Assembly (NCBI GenBank): GCA_001938485.1
Contig: MQRK01206548.1
Location: forward strand, 32,230 to 96,229
From: Girardia tigrina
Lineage: Eukaryota; Platyhelminthes; Tricladida; Dugesiidae
Direction: 5' to 3'
DNA: 64,000 bases
The notes under the pieces were generated by a model, which did not search any database, was not told where the DNA came from, and saw only the letters and a program-made list of their open reading frames with translations. A program made the translations under genes and the position numbers. Shown here in pieces: positions 34,190 through 45,174 of this stretch. Every line of letters begins with the position of its first letter. Position 1 is the stretch's first letter.

Positions 34190-34570
34190 TTGAAATGTGA
34201 ATTTGATTGTCATAATTTATATATTGTGATTGCAGTTTGTGATTTGCAAGCTAATCTGGTATATAAATTTAATTGTCACGGCTGTCAAAACTCGTACATC
34301 GGAGAGACAAATCGTCATCTCAAAACCCGGATTAGCGAGCACTTGCAAATGAGTCGATCGAGTAAGGTTCTTTATCATTGGTTATGTTGTAAGGATAGAA
34401 CCTCATCCATTTCAAAAGATGAGTTTTCTGTTCTACAAAAGGGTTTTGATTCACATTACGAACGACAGTTTTGTGAATCTCTACTAATAAGACACTACAA
34501 CCCATCAATTAACATTCAGAATGGTCAAAGTAAGGTTATTTCAATACTTAAAATTTTTAATTAAAGTATT
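34190..34570 (+). mobile_element. Penelope-like element, GIY-YIG tail (copy 1)
   Basis: The frame gives LVYKFNCHGCQNSYIGETNR, HLKTRISEHLQMSRSSKVLY, then DEFSVLQKGFDSHYERQFCE and SLLIRHYNPSIN. This is the C-terminal GIY-YIG endonuclease domain of Penelope-like retroelements (Y.C..C...YIGET.R.L..R..EH, E..LI....P..N). The reverse transcriptase part is absent here. It is about 95% alike in DNA to copy 3 at 42890-43165. An A-rich 3' end with a hammerhead-like motif follows at 34705-34750. Confidence 0.8.
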
Positions 34571-34704
34571 CTTTTTGCCATTATTACCCAATAACACTTT
34601 GATAAATAATAATAATTAATTTTTTCGTTACCTTTTAGAGTAAATGTATCTATTAAAATTGTATTATTCAAACAATTCAATATTCATATACTAAACATTC
34701 AAAA

Positions 34705-34750
34705 ATTGCTGATGATGATGTATGTAAACATCGAAACATGTATAATAATT
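34705..34750 (+). ncRNA. Hammerhead-like motif at Penelope-like 3' end
   Basis: CTGATGA is followed by a five-pair stem GATGT/ACATC with a six-base loop, then CGAAACATGTATA. The exact CTGATGA and GAAA core words, spaced by one short stem, match the minimal hammerhead ribozymes described in Penelope-like elements. One extra T sits between core and stem. Confidence 0.5.
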
Positions 34751-34784
34751 ATATAAAAAAAGCTTTAATCAAATTACATTTTCG

Positions 34785-34787
<3 letters not shown>

Positions 34788-34830
<43 letters not shown>

Positions 34831-34880
34831 NNNNNNNNNNNNNNNNNNNNNNNNNNNNNNNNNNNNNNNNNNNNNNNNNN

Positions 34881-34924
<44 letters not shown>
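34788..34924. repeat. AT microsatellite containing a 50-N assembly gap
   Basis: AT units flank 50 Ns at 34831-34880. True length unknown. Open frames of alternating Ile/Tyr over it are artefacts. Confidence 0.95.
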
Positions 34925-34927
<3 letters not shown>

Positions 34928-35575
34928 AATTAGGAAAACTGAACAAAATTGTTTATTGTAAAATCTTCCTCAAAACTATTAAAAAATGATAAAATATAAA
35001 TGATAAAAATAATGAAATTTCGATAAAATGTCAATATATATTTAACTACGAAATAAAAACAAATAAGATTACGATCACAACTAGTAAATCGAGAGAAGAT
35101 ATTTTATATCCATGATTTATGTGGGCAGAACTCTACTTGGACAACCGAATTTCTTTTGGTTATATTTTGTAGAAGAGAAAATTACTATTACCTTATGTAA
35201 ATTTATTGTGTTATTATTAACTATTTAATTGCAAAATGTAGTAATAGTTGTATGAAATTTTCCCTTCTACAAAAGATTTTAAATATGACAGTAAATTTAT
35301 TAACAAAATTATTTATTCCGTGGATATATATATAAGGTTTTTTATGTTCGTTTGGCGCTTCCTGGCAGGATTTGAAAAACAATCCGGGTTTCATAAAAAA
35401 TTTCATATAATGAATAATAATTTTAATTAAATATTTAAAATTCAAATTCTGTATAATGACAATTTAGAAAAATTTCTGTCAGCTAAACATGTTGTCATCC
35501 TCAAAATATAAATCTTTTTAACATATATATTGTAGGAAAATATCTCATTTAATCTAACGCAGGATAATCAATGAA
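34925..35575. other. AT-rich intergenic DNA
   Basis: No gene or repeat recognised. Confidence 0.5.
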
Positions 35576-35579
35576 ATAT

Positions 35580-35653
35580 ATTACGGTTAGGATTTTGTGC
35601 GGGCTTTTATCAATTATTGTCCCCCAACAGATTTTAAGCATCTGGTCACCTTA
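35580..35653 (+). mobile_element. Right end of a hAT-like MITE (second family copy)
   Basis: ATTGTCCCCCAACAGATTTT then AAGCATCTGGTCACCTTA aligns with the right end of the element at 47441-48037 (TTTGTCCCACTTTGTCAATC, AAGGTCTGGTCACCTTA). The left end was not found, so it is truncated. Confidence 0.5.
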
Positions 35654-35811
35654 ATATATATATAAAGGAAAAAATCAAAACATTTTGATATTAAATAGAT
35701 TCCACATTTGTGGATAATAATTGTAAAAGGTTTTTTGCAAAATAAAATTTTTTGATTGACTAGTTTCATCAAATTTTCATATTATCATTTATTGTCAACG
35801 AAAAGGAGTAC

Positions 35812-36075
35812 GTGTGCAAAGATTGAAGAAAATTGATTGAGTAAAACGCCTTCAAAAATATGTTTCATCAAAATATGTTTATACATAGAAAGCAAGCTAA
35901 TATAAAGCATGAAAAATATAAAAAAGGTAGTTTTAAAGATTTGTTCGGATTATTGATTATTTCGAAATGGCCCCCACAGTCTATCACTTTTTCCTAATAC
36001 ATGGACGTTATTTTTCCTCACTGGGGGGCTTTGGTCCTTGTCAATATGTTAAAAAATTCCCTGGACCAAGGGAAT
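35812..36075 (+). repeat. Dispersed repeat, copy 2
   Basis: The first 90 bp (GTGCAAAGATTGAAGAAAAT TGATTGAGTAAAA..) match 60366-60455. The second part (35965-36055) is the reverse complement of 22066-22172. No coding capacity. Confidence 0.6.
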
Positions 36076-36354
36076 TTGATGAAAATTTATTTGTAGGATT
36101 TGTAGAAAGTAAACACACTGGCAGACGAAGAGAGTAAATCTAAATATTGTAAAAGGAGGAGAATCAAAACTATCAAATACTCTAAACAATAACACTAAAT
36201 TATTAAAAAAATTAAAGTGATAAAAAAAGAGAAAAAATAAAAAAATGAAAACTTGAATTTCTCTCTCAAAAATACAGACATTTGCCTCTCTATTATTTTG
36301 AGGAGTTAGTAAATTTTTCTTTCGCTTACAAATTTTAATAATTTATTTTTTTTT

Positions 36355-36785
36355 GGTACCGTAGCCGTTTGACCGTGGGTGCACTCAATTATGTACAAGC
36401 ATTATGGCTTGGTTTTTCATATTTTTGAGTATCTCAATAGGCAAAGAACTTGGTGGAGCTTATCTCCTCTCCAGATATGGATGGCCGTTGGCTCCAAGGA
36501 GCTCATCCGCCCTTTGCTAGGATTTGTTTTTCATCCTGCTAGGTGTCCACACACCCTCTTCATCCAGGTTGATCTGGGGAGGGAGCCGGTTTAGTTGCCA
36601 ATCATTCGACCATGGGACAGGGAGTACAGGTTTACATGGTACCTGTAGCAGACAACTTGCCCGACCTGACCTATGGTCAATAACCCCGCGATTTCCTTAT
36701 CGGTCACCCATATAAATATTAACGCGGCCGTCAGTTGATTAACTTCGGAGATCGGACGATATCCGGCGTACCCAACTGCGGCTAT
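36355..36785 (-). mobile_element. 5S-rRNA-derived SINE (SINE3 type) with LINE-shared tail
   Basis: Read on the minus strand, the head (36785 to about 36690) follows 5S rRNA: TATCGTCCGATCTCCGAAG (36761-36743; 5S has CTCGTCYGATCTCGGAAG), GTTAATCAACTGACGGCC (box A region), GTTAATATTTATATGGGTGACCG (intermediate element and box C; GGATGGG.GACCG in 5S). A unique body of about 270 bp follows. The last 45 bp (36400-36355) match the LINE end at 32851-32894: GCTTGT..ATAATTG.GTGCACCCAC.G. It closes with an A-run. The head supplies the internal RNA polymerase III promoter and the tail is what a LINE reverse transcriptase would recognise. At about 430 bp this fits the SINE3 superfamily layout. Confidence 0.78.
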
Positions 36786-37139
36786 TAATCAAATTTAATA
36801 ATGATTAAAATATTTTTTAAATATTTTAAATTAAATTTGATTTTAAGATCAACTAAATAATTAAAATTGAATATATTTTAAAGTATTTTATTTCTGGAAA
36901 TAATAAATTTGGGCTACAATTAATTTTTAATATGGTAGAATAAAATGCTTTCCTAAATTTTAAAATGAATATTATTATAGAATAAATTGCATCACTTCTA
37001 AATCTTAACGATTTAAAATATTTGATAAAGAATTCTTTACTTTTAAATCAAAATAAAAGTCATTTAATAAAATTTATTCGAGTAATTAATTTCAACGGAT
37101 TGCCTGCAATCTTCAGACTAAATCAACAACATGCAACTT

Positions 37140-37440
37140 TATGGTCCAGCCAACCATTTGGGTTTGCCACACCCCGGGTCAATTAACTGTGAAGAGTCCC
37201 CTCAGCTACGGATCTGAATCTGGCACCAAGTTAACGTGGTAGGAGTACTCTTTCAAGCTCGGTCATCCTACGTAGGAAGAATCATCCCATGATTGAGAAG
37301 CTGCTGTTCTCGACTACTTGATATCATTGAGGAACAACTGCTGCAACAAGGTCGTCGAGCCCAAGTTCAGTAGATAGCTCAAATAATTCGACAAATTATC
37401 ACACAGCACCTTCGAGCTACAGGTGAGGACTCGGCATATA
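37140..37440. other. Unrecognised GC-richer block
   Basis: About half G+C, e.g. CACACCCCGGGTCAATTAAC and GAGAAGCTGCTGTTCTCGAC. No long frame and no RNA-gene boxes recognised. Possibly an old transposon body. Confidence 0.4.
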
Positions 37441-37509
37441 CTTTTTGTCGGTTTCATATGTTTTTTTATATTTTTTAAAGTACAACAGTGATAGTTTATC
37501 AAGTATTAA

Positions 37510-37929
37510 GGGCTCGTTCGTAAAATACATAATGCGAAAATTTGGATTTTTAGACCCCCATTCCCCTCTTGTCACAAAGTGTCACACTTTCATAGGTGTC
37601 ACGTCACAAATCATAAAAACAAAAAATATACAAACTACAATATTTTATTTATTTCTTATCAATTTTTCTCAAATTTGAGCTAAATGCTCTTCAACTGTTC
37701 AAATTGGGATATTTTCCTGTAATTCATATTCTTCGGGCATTGACAAATCCATAATTTCTAATGTTAAATCAAGCATTGTATTATTCATTGTTTTTTGAAA
37801 AAAGATTTCAATAATAATCATTTTAGTGACATAATTTTTAGATCCCCCTTCTCCCCTTGTCACAAAGTGTCACACTTTCACAGACCCCTCCCCTCCCCCT
37901 ATGCGTTATGTTTTTTTACGAACGAGCCC
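37510..37929. mobile_element. PIF/Harbinger-like MITE, 420 bp
   Basis: Ends GGGCTCGTTCGTAAAATACA (left) and, reversed, GGGCTCGTTCGTAAAAAAAC (right) are inverted repeats, flanked by TAA on both sides (37507-37509, 37930-37932). The word GTCACAAAGTGTCACACTTT recurs near each end in the same orientation. TIRs starting GGG and a TWA target duplication are the PIF/Harbinger (Tourist) pattern. No transposase inside. Both ends are well preserved, so insertion is fairly recent. Confidence 0.72.
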
Positions 37930-38172
37930 TAATCTAAAAGAAAGCAGAATTGATAAACATCTATTTAATTTAAAATTTTGTCCAATAACACGTTTTTAAC
38001 AATTCTGTAATTTGTTATTTAAATATTAATTTTCAACAATAATGTTTTTATATACAGTTTTTTTGACAAAATCAACAGTAGCACCACAAGTTTATAAACT
38101 AATAATTTAGTCTAAAGTTGCTCGTAATCAGCCGAAATTATTTACTCGAATAAATTCGAATAAATGGAGCTA

Positions 38173-39447
38173 CGTGGTGCGATCCCTAAGTTCTTAGACT
38201 CGTTGATAAATAAGATTATGACGTATATGCCGTTGATACTATAAATAGACGAATTATCATTGGTTACAGATATTAATCACCATACCCAACCTGTGTGTGT
38301 GTGGTGCGTACAGCCATTATTTCACTTTTTACTGTAGACATGGACAGTAACGTCGAATATCGCAACGTGAAAAAAATTCTGCTCCTGCGTAATACTAAAA
38401 GCTGCGATATTTTGCAGCAGTTGCTGGAATGTTACGGTGGCCAGTGCCCATCACGTACAACAGTTTATAATTGGATCAGAGACTTTAAACATGGCCGACA
38501 ATCCGTTTTTGATGCTGAGAGATCAGGACGACCGTGTGAAATTTTACCCGGGAAAAGTGATTTGTGCATGAAGATCGTGTCGGATGAGAGACGAATAATC
38601 ATCCGTGAACTTGCACAGCGTCTATCCATCAGCTAAAATTCTACATATTATATTCTGCAATCATTTGGAGTTCGCAAACTGTGTTGACGTTTTGTTCCCC
38701 GATTCCTATTCGGTGAAATGTGCGACAAACGTTTGCAGTGTTGCACTGCCAATTTTGAGTTGCTTCGCACTCACGGTGATCGCTTCATCAATAACATCGT
38801 TACACAAGATGAAACCCCAGTGAGCTTGCATGTGCCTGAGAGCAAGCGTCAATCTTCTGAGTGGTGCTTCCCCTGTGAAAGTGCTCCCCGAAAACTTTGA
38901 AGTGGCACCTCGCACAAGCGAGCAGCAATGCTGACTGTGTTCTGGGATTCCCATGGCATTATTAAAATTGATTTCCTTGAGGAAGGACTGACAATGAATA
39001 GTGAGTATTATGTTGAATTACTTCGCGATGTAAGAAAGTCTCATAGGAAGCCAAGAGGGATCCCATTGTGGCTCCTTTATTACAATGCACCCATTCACAC
39101 TTCGCGAGCAACTTTGACTGCTGTGAATGACTATAGTTGTTATAGCCCTGACCTAGCCCAAAGTGATTTTGCGTTGTTTAAACACCTAAAGAAACATTTG
39201 AAAGGTGTCCACTTTCATTCAGTTGATGTCTATAAGGAGAAAGTCCTTGATATTCTCAATTCTTTGCTTCCCAATTTTTACAAAAATGCGTTCTCTGAGC
39301 TTGTTGCTCACTGGCGCAAGTGTGTTGATTTACACGGCTGATACATTGAGATTTGATTTACTTTGATGTCATGTACTGATTCTGGAAAAAATAAAAAAGA
39401 TTGAACTTTGCTTTCTTATCGAGTCTAAGTCTATGGATCGCACCACG
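38173..39447 (+). mobile_element. mariner transposon, nearly full length, inactivated
   Basis: Inverted ends CGTGGTGCGATCCCTAAG (38173) and, reversed, CGTGGTGCGATCCATAGA (to 39447) are flanked by TA on both sides. The transposase starts at ATG 38341 (MDSNVEYRNVKKILLLRNTK) with two helix-turn-helix regions, including TVYNWIRDFKHGRQS. The middle, in another frame, has DRFINNIVTQDET (first Asp) and ESKRQSSEW. The C-terminal frame from 38928 has LTVFWDSHGIIKIDFL, WLLYYNAPIHTS (HDN motif reading YYN, second Asp lost), YSPDLAQSDFALFKHLKKHL (third Asp) and a proper end HWRKCVDLHG at 39339. At least one frameshift near 38635-38720 and a lost segment before YSPDL make it non-functional. Length 1,275 bp is normal for the group. 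Confidence 0.9.
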
Positions 39448-39773
39448 TATGACTTTTGTTTTAATAATACTGTGCCATTTTTTGTATTTTTAAAATGATT
39501 ATTATTTTTGAACACGTTTTAATAGATTTAGATATGATTTTTAAATTTTAGTTTTGAAAAGTTTGATTGTTAAAATAAATGTCGACAAATTGATTATTAA
39601 AAGAAAGTTTAAAATTTATTGGAACTTGTTTGAAAATAAAAATTTTTAATTTGTGCAAATAAAAAATTTTGAAAATTATGAATCCGAATTCAAAATTCGG
39701 ATATGATATTAAAGCAACTAAAAATTATAAAAAAAATCATTGAGATATATTTTAGTCAAAATACTTTCATTGA

Positions 39774-40035
39774 GTTATCATCGGTATTTTCTGCAACTGC
39801 TTTGCAGTTTCTCGATTCTTTCTTTATAGTAACGATGTGGTTTCTCTTCATAGACGACAATAAGGTTTTTTTCCGGATAAAATCTGAAGGGGTAAGGTTT
39901 GGGGAATTCTGAGCCTTGGTTCCTTAAGGTGATTCTCAATTTTTGGACCATCCAGAATTCTGTTAAAGTAACACTACCGGATAATTTATAAAAACTATTA
40001 TTAATAATGCTTTTATGACGAAAAATTCTATTCAT
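39774..40035 (-). CDS. Unrecognised basic protein frame
   Basis: From ATG 40035 (minus): MNRIFRHKSIINNSFYKLSG, SVTLTEFWMVQKLRITLRNQ, ..EFPKPYPFRFYPEKNLIV VYEEKPHRYYKERIEKLQSS, 85 residues and two stop codons in a row at the end. The balanced composition and the aromatic/Pro/Lys pattern look like a real small protein (a mitochondrial ribosomal-type protein came to mind, without a match). A possible upstream exon is at 40159-40224. No domain is assigned. Confidence 0.35.
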
Positions 40036-40158
40036 ATTTAAAATAATGATTTTATTTGATGTTTCATCAGATTACAAAATCTGAATAGATTTCCTTCTCA
40101 GAAGAATATCTTCCGTCAACCCTTTGAAACCTCAACAAGGTACTTACCTTGACGAAGA

Positions 40159-40224
40159 ATTCATAAATGCAACCATTCTTTTCTACTTCCTCCGAGCTAT
40201 ATAAAATTTCCATATTTAAGTAAA
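40159..40224 (-). CDS. Possible first exon of an unidentified gene
   Basis: On the minus strand ATG near 40224 opens MEILYSSEEVEKNGCIYEFF then VK, ending exactly at a consensus donor CAAG|GTAAGTACC. The next acceptor-like site (CTATTCAG near 40083) leads into a stop after two codons in the required frame, so the join to the frame below 40035 is not proven. Confidence 0.3.
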
Positions 40225-40383
40225 ATAACCTCCTCAATGACGCAGTAATTTTGCCTTGATCTCAATGGTGATCGGAATGGAGGTTTTCCCCGGCATTTTG
40301 CCAAATAATGAATTTTTTATTTTGTTCTTTAACAATATGATTATTTATTTAAATTAATTTATTTAATTAACTTGTAATATTTT

Positions 40384-40990
40384 ATGGCATTAACTTGGAC
40401 TTTAATTAATCTTATTCTACAAAAGAAAATTTATTATTACTTATCAACTTCTTCTTGTGAAGAAGCAAATCTGGCAAACATTTCTTTACATCTTCCGTCT
40501 TGCAATTTCATTAAAACTCGCCTCTGGCAAAACGAAAATCTATCTCGCTTGGAATTGACCGAAACTGATCGAATTTCGTGTATTTTTATATATTTTAATA
40601 ATGAAACATTAATGGTATTTTATTTTCGAACACATAAAGACGCCATTTAAAGAAAAATTTTTTATTTTAGAGTATCAATAAATTAATCGATAAACCGAAT
40701 AAAAATGAGATTAAAAATGATATAAAAGAACCACCAATTTTAAAAACCGTTTTGAGTATTCCGCATTCCGAAGGTTTTGCTCAAATTAAACGTTCAATTT
40801 TGAAATGCGTAAATAAAGCTTTTAATTTAAAAAAAATTAGAGCATTTATATAAAATTCAAAATGTATTTTGTAATAAATCTCCAAACCCATTTGGATTAG
40901 GTTCGGATTTCGTATATCAATTTACATTTAATGGTTACAATGTCACATATATTAGAGAGAAGTCATCTCTATAGGTGATTCTAAGAATAT
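40384..40990 (+). mobile_element. Penelope-like element relic (copy 2, oldest)
   Basis: The linker before the endonuclease is readable (LSIPHSEGFAQIKRSILKCV, NKAFNLKKIRAFI) followed in another frame by QNVFCNKSPNPFG, DFVYQFTFNGYNVTYIRE. It parallels copy 3, where the linker reads IPYSERFRAFKKSICRTIS and the domain LVYKFNCHGCKKSYIGET. The upstream open frame 40384-40650 may belong to the same relic. It is broken in several places. Confidence 0.55.
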
Positions 40991-42715
40991 GGCCGAAATG
41001 GAGGTGGGTGTCATATTGCGGAACACAGAAAAGTTTGTAAATTTAATGAAAACATTAACAAAAAATATTTTTAAATTATGTGTGCTCACTTTAATAATTT
41101 TTGGGAGAAAGTAGCCTGTGAAGCACTTTAGATCCTAAGATTATTTTGCAAGGGGGTCTCTCGAAAACCCTAATGAGCAAATCTATACGACAACTATTTG
41201 TCGATTACGTAATCACTGTTTGTCTATAAATGCAGATTTAAAATTCATAATTTCTGTATGATCTGACAGTGACGGTTATACCGTCAAAATTAATTGTCTT
41301 TCATAATAATTTTTTATATTTATACATTAGATTGAAAAATTAAAGATAAAACTACTATTTACAGTTGAAATTAGTACATGAATCAAATTTTAATGTTATT
41401 TTCCAAATAAAATTACTTATTTTTCAACTTTCATTTAAATTTCTTTTTACGTTCTCTGTTTCAAACTACGTGCCTCATTTAAAGACAAACGATTTCAGTA
41501 GCATGTTTGGATTATTTATTTTAAATATTTAATTTAAAATATTGTACGAAGAAAGCAAATGTTTAGTAAAGAAAGAAGAGGTAAAGTTCCACAAAGGGAA
41601 TTGGTTAAAACAATATTGATCGTTCTTTGTTGAAAATGATGTGTCCACCTTTGACTCATTCTTCATTTTAGCTTAAGGATATGTCTTTCCTAAATCGATC
41701 GTACTAAAATAATTAGCTTATATCAAGCTGTTTGATACATTCTTTTCTATTCTTTAGTCGCATATCAGAGAAATATTCCAGGAAAAATTAAATCTTTTTA
41801 TTCAATGCATTTATCTTACAAATGATTTTCACCATCCATGTCAACTTATTTGTTATTTCCATAATTTGTACGAACCCGTTATGTTCAAGACCATTGAACA
41901 AACCGAGAGGAACCCTCTAATTAAACAATTTTTTCTGAAAAACTTTCTTTCCGGAACATTTTTAAATCAGGAAACTTACTTTTTATTGACATAAATATTT
42001 ACTTTATAACAGAAATCTTATTCTCTTTTCAACACCAAACAGCAAGATAGAAGAAGTGCCACTCTAAAGGCAATATATGCCTAAACTACATATAACATTA
42101 AAAATAAATAAAATATTTTTTACAAGAATTTTTATTTGTGAAACACGGTTAACTGAATGTTCTTTTAGTTTTAATTGGTCATGTGGTAAATAACAAATTA
42201 TAACAAATCTATTTCAAAAATAAAGATATTAACAAACTCAGAAAGAAAGAAGATCACTTTAATCGTGGAGATAAAGAAGTCTTTGTCACAAGGAGCTGTA
42301 AACGAAATGACGTCAAATTCCGGTGTTCAAATTACTTTTCGTTTGATATTAAATGTCCTTATAATCAGAGCAGAATATGAATTACGGACGAAAGCGAATA
42401 TGGCGTTTAGGATTAAGCTTCTGGTTCTGATGAAATTGATGAATTATCGCAAAATTGACTCATCAAATGTTAGATAAAAGATTAAATTATTCAATTAATG
42501 GTAATGATAAAATTTGGATTAAAGGATAATAAGGTCAATAGAAAATAATATACCCGGTCAGTGTGATACGTCCGCAAATATCAATTATAACCCTCTTGAA
42601 TCAAGGTATATTTTAAATACAATAATTTTATATACAACAGAACAAATCCGATTTATTTACCCGATCAAAGATTTTTAATCGATCTTAATCCATCTAAAGA
42701 ATTTTTACAAGAACC
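40991..42715. other. Gene-poor DNA
   Basis: No supported gene. A 70-codon frame at 42265-42477 matches nothing known to me. Confidence 0.5.
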
Positions 42716-42718
42716 AAA

Positions 42719-42760
42719 TATATATATGTATATATATACAAGTATATATATATATACAAA
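42719..42760. repeat. AT/GTATA-type microsatellite
   Basis: TATATA runs with GTATA and CAAGTATA interruptions, inside the Penelope-like linker region. Confidence 0.8.
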
Positions 42761-42761
42761 T

Positions 42762-43165
42762 CACTAAAATTCCATATTCTGAAAGATTTAGAGCGTTTAA
42801 GAAGAGTATTTGTAGAACAATAAGTAGTGCTAAAGTAGTCTCTGTCACATCCAAAGTTCAAAGTTTCCTCTCAAACAAATCGAAAACAGTTTGTGATTTG
42901 CAAGCTAATCTGGTATATAAATTTAATTGTCACGGGTGCAAAAAATCGTACATCGGAGAGACAAATCGTCATCTCAAAACCCGGATTAGCGAACACTCGC
43001 AAATGAGTCGATCGAGTAAGGTTCTTGATCATTAGTTATGTTGTAAGGATAGAACCTCATCCATTTCAAAAGATGAGTTTTCTGTTATACAAAAGGGTTT
43101 TGATTCACATTATGAATGATAGTTTTTTGAATCTCTTCTAATAAGACACTACAACCCGTCAATAT
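42762..43165 (+). mobile_element. Penelope-like element, linker and GIY-YIG tail (copy 3)
   Basis: Reads ITKIPYSERFRAFKKSICRT, then LVYKFNCHGCKKSYIGETNR, HLKTRISEHSQMSRSSKVLD. From 42893 on it is nearly the same DNA as copy 1 at 34240-34505. It is interrupted by a few stops and ends in simple-sequence DNA. Confidence 0.75.
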
Positions 43166-43183
43166 ATATATACTAAATTAATA

Positions 43184-43252
43184 TTATTATTATTATTCTT
43201 TTTTATTCTTTTTTATTCTTTTTTTTTATTCTTTTTTATTCTTTTTTATTTC
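43184..43252. repeat. TTTTTTATTC decamer-like microsatellite
   Basis: ATT units followed by six or so TTCTTTTTTA units. Confidence 0.85.
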
Positions 43253-43289
43253 GAGTTTTGATTGATTGGTGACGAGATTCCCTCTTTAT

Positions 43290-43480
43290 TGTATAATTGT
43301 TCACTTGTATTGGATGTAATGCCACATATTGGACAGACATCTCGTCATCTCTGCAAATGGATTAAAGAGCAAATGGTGTGAAAAATGGAAGCAATATTGC
43401 CAAACAAACGTTAAGATTTAAAAAGAGAATCGAAGAAAACGATTTTCAAATTCTGTGCAATTAATTTAAAATTATTTTGG
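43290..43480 (+). mobile_element. Penelope-like GIY-YIG relic (copy 4, divergent)
   Basis: The string NCSLVLDVMPHIGQTSRHLC, KWIKEQ fits C..C...YIGQTSRHL..R..EH, the same domain as copies 1-3 but clearly a different, older lineage. Nothing else of the element is readable. Confidence 0.5.
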
Positions 43481-43499
43481 AAAGAGTGACGCGTAAGGT

Positions 43500-44930
43500 C
43501 TTCAATATTGGTATAATAATAATATCAACGAATCCGAAAATTAATACTCAAGCTTCCCATTCAACCTGTCTGTGAGTGCAGAATATAAATATAAATGTTT
43601 CATTTGTCTAAACAGTATAAACAACACAAAGTGATATTCAAAAATATTCTTCACAATTCTTTCAATAATAAATTTGAAAATATAAACGATTTATATGACA
43701 TTAGGACCCAATATTGCAGTCACTCTACTGCTCTGTTGAAGTTTATATTGAATATTATTTATTTTTCTTCCTTTTTGTCTTAAATTTTACATTTGCTTAT
43801 CGAGGTGCGCAAATTTTAAAAATCCTTCTTTTTTGCCTTCTTACATCCGTTATTTACGGCGTACATAACAGATTGATTCAATGTACCTCAAATGTTGTCA
43901 TTAGCATTTTGCAACTGTTCGTCTGTTACCCAGTTTAGTTTTATTGTTGTGTTTAATAGCTGAGATGCGTTGCAATCAAACAAAAAAACTGAGCAACAAA
44001 ATGTTAATTAATTATCAAATTATAACTATTTGAATTTATAGTAATCATACCTACAAATTTCATACTTGACAATCTAATAAATCAGTCTCTCTTATACAAA
44101 TAATAGAGTTACTGAAGAGTTGAAAGTGAACTCAATATTCAAATGTCTTTCCGTTTTAGTAATTTTTTTCATTCTTTTATTAATATTCATCCTTTTTTAA
44201 TGGACTTGTTCCTCTTTACTGATTCTGATACCTTAAAGAGGAATTCTGACAGGTCATTTTCCTTGTTCGTCTTTCTCTTCATCATATTTCCAGTTGGGAT
44301 TTACTTTTCTAATATACATGTATTAAAATATTTGAGTATTGGATGAGTTTTTGCCTCCGAAATGAATAATATATTTTTCATTTTCTAAATTGCAACCAAC
44401 AATTTTCCTCAATTTCCGAAATCTCTCATTCGGGAAATACAATTTTAAAAGCACTTACATCGCGTATCACATTCTTCCTAAACAAGATTGTACATTGAAA
44501 GAGTAATCCGTCGGAACAAAAAAACGAATGCATTAACGCTTAACTAATATTTTAATGGCTTCTGAAACGATTTTTTCATAATTGACTGCCAATAATAAAC
44601 ATACGTTGTTACTCTTTGTTCGAGTGACAAATATTATGTTGTTTTCTATCATTAAATCCGGAAATAGCACTCGAATTATCCGGTCCCATCCATCAAAACA
44701 GTAAATAAACGAAAGCCACAAGACAACCGAGCACCGCCATCACAATCATAGCAACACCGTATCATACATCATTCATTCTCATATCTGTTTTACACAGTGT
44801 TACATAAATAACGAGTGGAACAGCTCGAGTAAATTGCATTTGTTTCACCATATTTGTAAACGAGATCCAAATAATGTTTTCCAAACTGTCCTATGATGTA
44901 ACAAGGAAAACTTGTAGTAAAATGAAGTTT
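43500..44930. other. Gene-poor DNA
   Basis: Several open frames of 60-75 codons (e.g. 43714-43938, 44143-44346) are hydrophobic, T-rich and unlike known proteins. I see no gene. Confidence 0.45.
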
Positions 44931-44935
44931 ATCTT

Positions 44936-45174
44936 TTGCTTGTTATAATCCGAAGCGTGTTGGCTCATGTCGATTTGCATCAGTGGGGCTTAAAGTACAC
45001 AGACGGCATTTTGACTCCCATTCGTTTTTATATTTTGGCTCGCAGTGGCGAATGTTTCGTATGTCACACAAGTATGATGGTTTTATTGATGATTCGTCTG
45101 TCACAACCAAACGGGAAACGTACAACCCGGATGTGTTGACGAGTCTGACTTTTTATCGTCTAATTTTGCTTTAA
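44936..45174 (+). CDS. Unrecognised coding-like patch
   Basis: A GC-richer 240-bp patch open in three frames. The plus frame from 44983 includes FDSHSFLYFGSQWRMFRMSH and KYDGFIDDSSVTTKRETYNP. No family recognised. May be an exon or an old repeat. Confidence 0.2.

Noticed and set aside
34738-34946. Ile/Tyr-repeat open frames on both strands
   Set aside because: Produced by the AT microsatellite and the N gap; not protein coding.
36640-36785. Functional 5S rRNA gene
   Set aside because: The 5S-like part is diverged at both ends and continues into a body and a LINE-like tail, so a SINE is the better reading.
39778-40035. Mariner C-terminus on the minus strand
   Set aside because: The ERIEKL..C string looked similar at first, but the rest of the frame has no mariner motif; kept as an unidentified frame.
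34190-43480. Host gene with a GIY-YIG nuclease (SLX1-like)
   Set aside because: The linker, the YIGET.RHL form and the hammerhead-like 3' end fit Penelope-like elements, and there are four copies.
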